Assembly (NCBI GenBank): GCA_012064385.1 | Contig: QRDG01000816.1 | Location: 124,001 to 188,000, forward strand | Direction: 5' to 3' | DNA length: 64,000 bases | Source of the DNA: Puccinellia tenuiflora | Lineage: Eukaryota > Streptophyta > Magnoliopsida > Poales > Poaceae | In this document: in pieces, positions 57,486 through 64,000 of the stretch | Numbering within the stretch: the stretch's first letter is position 1 | Layout: each line of letters begins with the position of its first letter | Notes under the pieces: generated by a model | The model's database searches: none | What the model saw: only the letters and a program-made list of their open reading frames with translations | Told to the model about the DNA's origin: nothing | Made by a program: the position numbers and the translations under genes

Positions 57486-59713
57486 ATGGTGGCAAGTACA
57501 CATCATACGGAGTCTCCTCCGCGCGCCACAACCAAAAGAGCGTCCAAGCATAGATCAAGCTACACGAAGGAATTGGACAAACTCAAGGCCATCCTCGACG
57601 AGTGGAAGACCAAGCGCGACACCGACAATGCCAACTTCGAGATCGAGCAAGCCAAGCTCAAGGCCGACGCCGATAGCGACAAGCTCTTGACCGACCTCAA
57701 GACCATCCGCGAGGAGTTCGTTGCCGGGTTATCCAAGTTCTTCAAGCCCTCACATGAGACTTCACCGAGCTTATTGTCGACTCCACTACAAGATGGTGAC
57801 CAAGAAGATGGCGAGAAGACGGTCGAGCATGGGATTTTCCCTTCAACCAAGGAGGCGAGCATGGAGGATGCTACCACTATGGACGTCGAGTCAAGTGGAG
57901 ATGCCGAGCATGGGATGTTCCCTTCGGCAAAGGAGTCGAGTGATGATGCCCACCCTACGGCATTCACCTTTGGAGGCGAAAAGGTTGAGAAGGTTGAGCA
58001 TGGGAGTTTCCCTTCAACCAAGGTGGTGAATGTAGTTGAGTCTATCGAGCCTATCCCTATGTGCTCGAATGATGATATGGCACCAATCCCATGTGAGCAT
58101 GAGAGCCACCTAGCCCACTTGAGTGAGAGTGCAAGTGAGTTGAGTGCCTCCACCATATGCGAGATTGAGTGCTTCCATTTTGAGGGAATGAGTGATACAC
58201 CACTTGAGTTGGGAGAGGTAGTTGATAGGTCAAGTGAGGCCATTTCGATTTCTAACAACTTACCCTCTACCTCTAGTGTGTTCTCTCATGTTCTACTAGG
58301 TTCCATGGATGTTGAGACACCAAGCCTCGACATGATGGTGCCTATGATGGAGAAGATCTAGATGGAGGATGAAGACGATGCCGCCCCATGCTTCCATGAA
58401 GATGTACAAGTCGGCCACAAGGATGCCGCTACTTCTACCACAACACCTACTTCACATGAGCAGGACTACAAAGGTACGCATATGGGTGTTGATGATGCCA
58501 TGATCCCACTAGTGGACATGATGACTTGTGATTGCTTGCATGCTATGGATTTCTCTTTTTATGTCACCTATGATTCTTTCATATTCCCATGTGATACCTT
58601 GTTCCAAACCAATGTTGATCATGTGGAATTTCATATGTGTGATGATCTTGCCACATACATGCCTTGCTATGAAACTTTTCTATTTTCTCTCATTGTTGCA
58701 TGCAATATGTCGAACAATTTCTCTTTCACATGTGTTGCTTGCAATGATGATAAAATGCTTGACAATGAGTTTGCCCCCATAGCATTCTCACATTTTGGAG
58801 ATTTGTCTTGTTTGAGTGCTGAGTTTGCTTCCTTCTTCATTTTGCATGTTGCCCATCCGCATACTTCATATATTCAATTTGATTGTAGTGCGTTTGGTGA
58901 TGTGCAAATGGAGAGATGCGTCATAATGGATGATGCATTCATGTACCATGCACACAATTTCTTTTTATGGAATTTCGTGTGTAATGGCTCACGCTTCATA
59001 ATGTCAACCTCAATTGAGCATGAATTGACAAAAAGAGCTCTTGAGAGCATTTTCCATGAGAGTTGTGGCTCCATTCCACCTCTATTTGCTTTTCCATGTC
59101 TTGCATCGAACAAATTGAATAATTGCTCTTTCCTTTGGTTCGCGTGCAAACATGTGAGTGCTTTGGTTTTCCTTTGTGACATTCATGCTCCCTTGATCTT
59201 CCTTGTAGATGATTTATGTGTTGCAAAAGTATAATGCACAATTGTTCTTTCCGTTGGCTTATTTCCAACCATAATGATATTTTGAGCATGTCTTGTCATG
59301 AGACCTTTGGATGTTGTCTTCTTGGTGTTTCAACAAAATTGATGAACACTTGCTCTTCTCTTTGCTTTGTTTGCACCCATGATGGCGATGATAAGAGAAT
59401 CTCTCACTTTGTGTGGTTCACAAACTTCTCTTTCCGATGCTTTCAATGCAATGAACATCATATGGTTCAAAATGAGATAGCTATCTTAGCCTTCTCTAAT
59501 TTTCTTGGAGATTTTCTGTTCCCACATTTTGAGGATGTTTGGATGAGTTTCTTGCACATTGAACTTGCATTTGTATTCCATTCCATATATTTGTGTTGTG
59601 CTAATGGTGTTATGAACAAATTCGGACATGTCGTCAATGATGTGCTCCTCTATCATGCACACACATATTTGGCTTGGTCTTTGGTGCGTATAGGTAACAA
59701 TAGCGGCATGTGA
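57486..59713 (+). pseudogene. Coiled-coil plus Cys-rich repeat ORF of the non-autonomous element
   Basis: One frame runs from 57486 to 59234 with a single in-frame TAG at 58359-58361 followed at once by ATG. It shifts near 59220 and continues to 59713. The first part has a charged helix (LDKLKAILDEWKTKRD, FEIEQAKLKADAD) and repeats of EHG(I/M/S)FPS(T/A)K. The second part is an array of degenerate modules around N-x-(F/C)-S-F-x-C-x-x-C: NNFSFTCVAC, NNCSFLWFAC, TNFSFRCFQC, NTCSSLCFVC. No retroviral enzyme motif is present. Whether the TAG is a mutation, a recoding site or a true border cannot be told from one copy. Confidence 0.5.
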
Positions 59714-59798
59714 CTTCCACTTCAACGACGAGACATCTATCTCCTTCACATGAGAACGTGCTAATGTCGTGGACGACGCTTTTCGAAAGAGGGCGAGA

Positions 59799-60748
59799 TG
59801 ATGTAGCCCAACCCACGTCCATCACCATGACAAGCCATCCGACACATGCCAAGTCACCATGGGCGTCAAAGGTGAACTCCTTCCTCTTCGAGATCTCATT
59901 TCCTACCCTTTGGAAAGGTATGCTACTTGAGCATCCGCCCCTTTGCATTGCTAGGTTTGACACGACGGATACGAAGCCGATAGGAGGTGCCGAGGAAGCC
60001 CAAGAGTTAATTTCATCCAAGGCGTACGCGTGGATGAGGAGGAGGAAGCATCAAGGCAAAAGCACAAGGCAGGAGCCAGCCGGCCCAGGCCGGCCTAGGC
60101 CGAGCCCCCTCTAGATGCTGCCGGCCTCCAGGCCGGGCCCCTCCAGACGCTGCCGGCCTCCAGGCCGGGCCCCCTCCAGACACTGCCGACCTCCAAGCCG
60201 GTCCCCCTCCAGACGCTGTCGGTCTCCAGGCCCGCCCCTAGGTCGGTCCCCCACCAGCGCATGCCGGCCTCCAGGCCGGCCTAGGCCGGCCCCCAGGCCG
60301 GACCTCCCCCCCGTGCGTACTAGACTATAAATAGCTTTCCCCTTTTCCATTTTAGACTAGAGATGAATGAACTAGAGAGTTGAGCGTTGCTCCTTCCCGT
60401 GATGGGTTCCTCCGAGGAGGATGATGAATCTCTTGTTGTAGCTACTCTTTCACTGAGGTGTCTCTAGTAGTGCAAACCAATCTTTCACTGCGGTGATTCT
60501 ATTGGATCGGTGGACCGGCCGGTAAGAGAAATCGGTTTCATTAAGCGTGTTGTTGACTTGGGTTTTGGGATCTGGAGGCTACTCCGTTGGGGGTTTGTTG
60601 CCGGGTGATTCTCCCTTGTAGGCTTCGCGAGTTATCCCCCACGAATTTGCCCTTTTCCCCTCGTGTTCTTCGTTTCCACCTCCATGTTCTTCGTGTTCAT
60701 CCTCTTTTCCCCTCAAATCTGTGAAGATCGGGCCAACCCCCTACATCA
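59799..60748 (+). mobile_element. 3' LTR (950 bp)
   Basis: Same ends as the 5' LTR, with a shorter GGCCGG array and the TATAAATA box at 60326. The first 270 bp are almost identical to the 5' LTR. Confidence 0.93.
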
Positions 60749-60753
60749 CGAGG

Positions 60754-60969
60754 TCATCCGTCTGTTCACCAGCCCTAAAGCAGCGGCAACCGCCGACCCC
60801 GAGACGGCACGTCGAGCGGCGTCGTTCATGAAGCGCGAGCTCGGGCCGTTTGGGATCGTCCTCAACGCCATCGACAGGTTGCCGGAGAGCAGCGTCGCCG
60901 ACGTACGCATCAAGGCCGAGGTGCTCGACGCGGCCGAGGCCCTGCTGGTTCGCCACCACAAGCAGCTGC
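60754..60969 (+). pseudogene. Secreted-protein gene (copy 2), second part, truncated
   Basis: Resumes the frame of 54151-54262 after the target duplication, with about 72 further codons and no stop. The sequence is helical and charged (SFMKRELGPFGIVLNAIDRL, VLDAAEALLVRHHKQLL). It is cut at 60970 by an LTR before any stop codon. With both insertions removed, at least 109 residues of an Ala/Leu-rich secreted protein would be encoded; I do not recognise the family. Confidence 0.7.
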
Positions 60970-62311
60970 TGTCACATCCCGAATTTTGGCCCTATAAAAT
61001 TTTCTTTGACAAAACCAAAATCTGGACTTGGATTTGGATCTTCTGATCTTGGCCCCTCTATTTTATTCCACATTACCAAAACCCTCAAGGTTCACAAAAT
61101 ATTTGTCTTTTCCTTAATACAAAAAGGGGCCTAAACCCTAGCCTTCCAAAGGAGCTATACCAAGGGTGACTTCAAAAATTCCCCAAAAATTCCAGAGTGA
61201 TCCCCATCTAGCTTAGAACCCATTTATGCAAAAATATTGGGTGACTTGTTAGGAAAAGATTTGACTTTTCCCCTGACTTATTTTCTGCCGAGAACACCAA
61301 AACCCTAGCTTTCCAAAGGAAGTAGGTCAAAACCATCTTCAAAAATTCTCCAAAAATTCAGAAAGGACCCCTACCCAATACATAACCCAAATATGCAAAA
61401 ATATTGAACACCTTCTTAGGAGAATGTTGGATTTTTTCCTACTTTGTTTTCTGCCTAAAACCCTGGTCATTTTTGAAACCCGACTGAACCTTTTCCAAAA
61501 ATTGCAAAAATCTCAGGGTAGGTGCTCCTAACAAACATCTAGCTCTGGTAATTTTCCTGGCCATTTACCATTAAATTTTTAATGCCCAAAACCCCTTTTC
61601 CCTTTTCAGCCAGTAGTGTTTGATGAAATTTTCTCTTCACCCAAGTTTCAAATCAGCAAAACTTCATAACTACAAAGTTGTAGGATTTGGAATTTGGCAC
61701 CAGATGACACGGGCAGTTTTTGTTTTTGGACCCTAGGATGAGGAAATCATCCTGATGCCGATTTCGGCATGGCCAGAACGCGGGCATGGACGTGCCCGGC
61801 GGCGCCGCCAGTTCTTGCTCGTCGCCGGGGACCTTTCAGCCGCTTCCCCTCGTGTCCTCCAGCACCCACACCTCCTGCACGACCACCACGGCACCTCCCC
61901 GCTCCCCATCCCCTCCCGTGCGCCGCCGCCTACTAGGCGACGCGCCGCACGCACAGCGTCGCTGCGGGACCCTCACCTCACAGGGCCGCACTGGACGCCC
62001 GCCCCGCGAATCCCGTCGTCCAGGAGCAGCTCCACCCCGCACAACACCCCTGCCGCTACACAGTCGACGCGCCGTCCGTCGCTTCCCCCTCTGCCCCAGC
62101 CTCCATGCGCCGCCACCTCGCCACGGTCGCACGGACCCCCACCGCCAGCACGCGCCACGCCGCCCCGAGCTTATCCGCGGGCGCGGGAATCCGTCGCCCA
62201 GCTCCTCTCTGACGCTACACCATCGACGCGCTGTCCGTCGTCTCCCACCGCCCGACCATCCTCGCCTCGACACCTCACCGCAAGCCTGCCCGGACCCCCA
62301 CCGTGGAGGGC

Positions 62312-62318
62312 TATAAAA
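62312..62318 (+). promoter_or_regulatory. TATA box of the right-hand LTR
   Basis: TATAAAA in gagggctataaaaggagccc, followed by C-rich leader. About 1.34 kb from the LTR start, comparable to the left-hand copy. Confidence 0.6.
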
Positions 62319-63374
62319 GGAGCCCCCCGGCAGCAGCCCAGCACTTCACCACCATCCCCTCCCCCTGAGCCTCTTCTCCACCCCACACTAGCTCCCGGGG
62401 AGCGCCGGCGACGAGCGCGTCCCCGACGCTCTGTCCGCGAGCGATTCACCACCTCCAGAGCCACCTCGCCGCCCAAGCCTCCTCCCTCTTCCAATCCACA
62501 CCTGCCGGAGCCCTTAGCCCCCTTCCCCTTTCCCTAGGACCGCCGGAATCGACGCCCTCGTCCTCGACGGTGAGAACGCCGGCGACGGCGACACCCCTCT
62601 TTCCCCCTGTTCTTTTCCTTCACCACGTACTGCTTCGGTTTTAAAGGGGCGGGTCCCACCCATCAGTGTTTTAATCTTATCCAAACGTTTTCTGTTTCTT
62701 TTTTGAAAACAGATTTTGGACCTAACTTTGGAACTTAATATCTCTCTCAAACATGCTCAGAAAAATACGAGTCTTTTTGCACCGGCTTTGTTTTGAAAAT
62801 CTCTATCCAATGAGACTGGTTTCAATGGATTTGAAGTTCATTTGCCTGCTGAACTTTTGAATGTCTTATCAAAGGTTTTAATCCTAGTTTCAAATTTCTT
62901 TAGGAGATTCAAACCCTGCCTTTGAAGTGGAAGTTGAACCCACCCCTGAAGGCAAGCCATCAGCCCCCAACCGCCTGTTTCCAAGTTGCCGAAGCCTTGT
63001 TTAACTTGTTTGCTAATTGCTTGAGCGATAGTTGCATCTCCCCTGCTTATTATTTCATGCTTATGATTTCATGCAATCTATTGTTGTCACCTTTATTTCA
63101 TGTCTATTATTTTATGTGATCTATCAGTTCTACTTTTATTTTCTGCAATACGATAAACTCATGTTCCGTGAGTTGAGTTCTGGTACCCCGTCTAAATACA
63201 CGTTGGGTCCTACCCAAGTGGATTGAAGCGGCTACTTTTCCGTAGAGTTGTGGTGTTGCGTTGGACGGTACCATGCACCACTCCCCATTCCGGCGACGAT
63301 GGACTGGGGGAACCGCCGCAGTCAATGGAATGGTGGAACGGGATCGTGTGGACGCCTCCACTAACTTTGTAGTC

Positions 63375-63575
63375 GATCTGTGGCTGTCACTGGCCGGAGG
63401 TATCTCCGCCATCGCCCGGTTGACGCTAACCAATTGTGCTACTTATTTTCTTTACTCAACCCGTGGCTGCTACTGGCCGGAGACATCTTCGTCCTCGCCC
63501 GGTTGATTTTGTTATTTTATTACTCGACCTGTGGCTATCACTGGCTGGAGACATCTCCGTCCTTGCCCGGTTGAC
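63375..63575 (+). repeat. About 80-bp tandem repeat, three copies
   Basis: Units contain a g..tgtggctgtcactggc / ctggag.catctccgtc / cgcccggttga succession; the left-hand LTR has two such units at 955-1125 in inverse orientation. Confidence 0.7.
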
Positions 63576-64000
63576 CTTATTTTACCTTGCTGAACTACTA
63601 TGTGATTATTTTATGCTCATGTATATCTTGTGGACTAACGTTTGTTGCTGTCTTATGGCCGAGAATAAAAATAGACTAAAAAGATAACCACCTCCGTCGA
63701 CTAGATTGAGTCTTATAGTGCCACTCGCCAAACACACCCGCACAACCATGCGTCGTTGAAATGGGAAGACCGTAGCTTAGTAGCCTATCGAACCTCTTTT
63801 GATGCTACCCACTTGGCAAGTCTAGTCGGATACTGCATAGTTGTGGTCGGGGCTAGTCTTGTGAAGGTTCCGGAGCTAGGCGTTGCTCATGAGTTGGGGA
63901 CGTGCCGGATTCACTTCGTCATAAGACTTAGCCCGAGTGGTAAGTCGGTAGCTATACAAGGAGTGTCTTGGTAGAGCGGACGGCTACGGGGGAATAGATT

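Larger units (their letters stand above)
54263..60748 (+). mobile_element. 6.5-kb non-autonomous LTR retrotransposon inserted in a gene
   Basis: Ends TGATGTAG...CTACATCA with the 5-bp duplication cgagg (54258-54262, 60749-60753). LTRs are 54263-55430 and 59799-60748. A tRNA-Met-type primer-binding site (TGGTATCAGAGC, 55433) follows the left LTR and a purine tract (aaagagggcgaga) precedes the right. The interior encodes unusual proteins but no protease, reverse transcriptase or integrase, so it depended on another element. Confidence 0.95.
60970..64000 (+). mobile_element. Partial long LTR, plus strand, truncated by the window end
   Basis: Starts TGTCACATCCCGAATTTTGG within the coding fragment. 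U3 is AT-rich with several ccctagc.ttccaaag repeats. A TATAAAA box is at 62312-62318, and the downstream part (63240-63974) is an inverted relative of 1-1240. More than 3 kb of the element is present without an identifiable LTR end or primer-binding site. Confidence 0.75.

Noticed and set aside
61733..62537. 260-residue plus-strand frame after the right-hand LTR start
   Set aside because: Pro/Ser/Arg-rich composition inside the LTR promoter and leader, with equally long antisense frames.

Overview
The window is repeat-dense intergenic DNA of a large-genome grass, most likely a Triticeae species (wheat, Aegilops or barley relatives). The evidence is: nested LTR retrotransposons with several-kb LTRs, a CACTA transposon with taccggt palindromes, an Au-SINE-like element, TC...CTAG Helitrons, hAT and other MITEs, a long plant LINE, and host genes in plant style (signal peptides, TATA boxes about 40-50 bp from the ATG). 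All identifications come from reading the sequence; no database was searched, so element family names are mostly withheld.

Layout. 1-4220: LTR of a long-LTR element on the minus strand, inserted beside the primer-binding site of a second minus-strand retroelement whose 1.07-kb LTR is 4384-5448. 5486-5827: small hAT element with an 8-bp target duplication. 5.8-9.5 kb: AT-rich DNA with minisatellites and a degenerate gene fragment. 9.5-10.5 kb: SINE, RNase H-like remnant, 372-bp Helitron. 10.9-11.3 kb: broken first part of an aspartic-protease-like gene. 12978-15834: 2.86-kb Helitron with exon-like segments. 16.4-19.1 kb: MITEs, gene fragments, LINE remnant. 19153-21456: 5'-truncated LINE with an open reverse transcriptase frame and a 15-bp target duplication. 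22797-24053: the best intact host gene, a nepenthesin-type aspartic-protease homologue that has lost both catalytic aspartates.

24515-37418 lies between two CACTA termini: a broken transposase, a broken second gene with a Ulp1-like C-terminal domain whose last exons occur twice around an ambiguous base, a spliced coiled-coil/membrane protein gene, a small ORF, and a row of three foldbacks behind its own TATA box. The two outer flanks do not match, so this is a recombinant or misassembled element. 37419-41117: non-autonomous LTR element full of tandem repeats. 41118-53709: about 355-bp satellite monomers holding an 11.7-kb Ty3/gypsy chromovirus-like element with a decayed polyprotein. 53710-54262: two head-to-head copies of a small secreted-protein gene, one cut by the satellite, the other split by a 6.5-kb non-autonomous LTR element (54263-60748) and cut again at 60970 by an LTR that runs off the window. 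That last LTR and the one at 1-4220 belong to one family in divergent orientation.

Functionally, the window is a record of successive insertions rather than an operating pathway. The parts with possible live function are the pseudo-protease gene, the CACTA foldback locus and its palindrome-rich promoters, and the CACTA membrane-protein gene.
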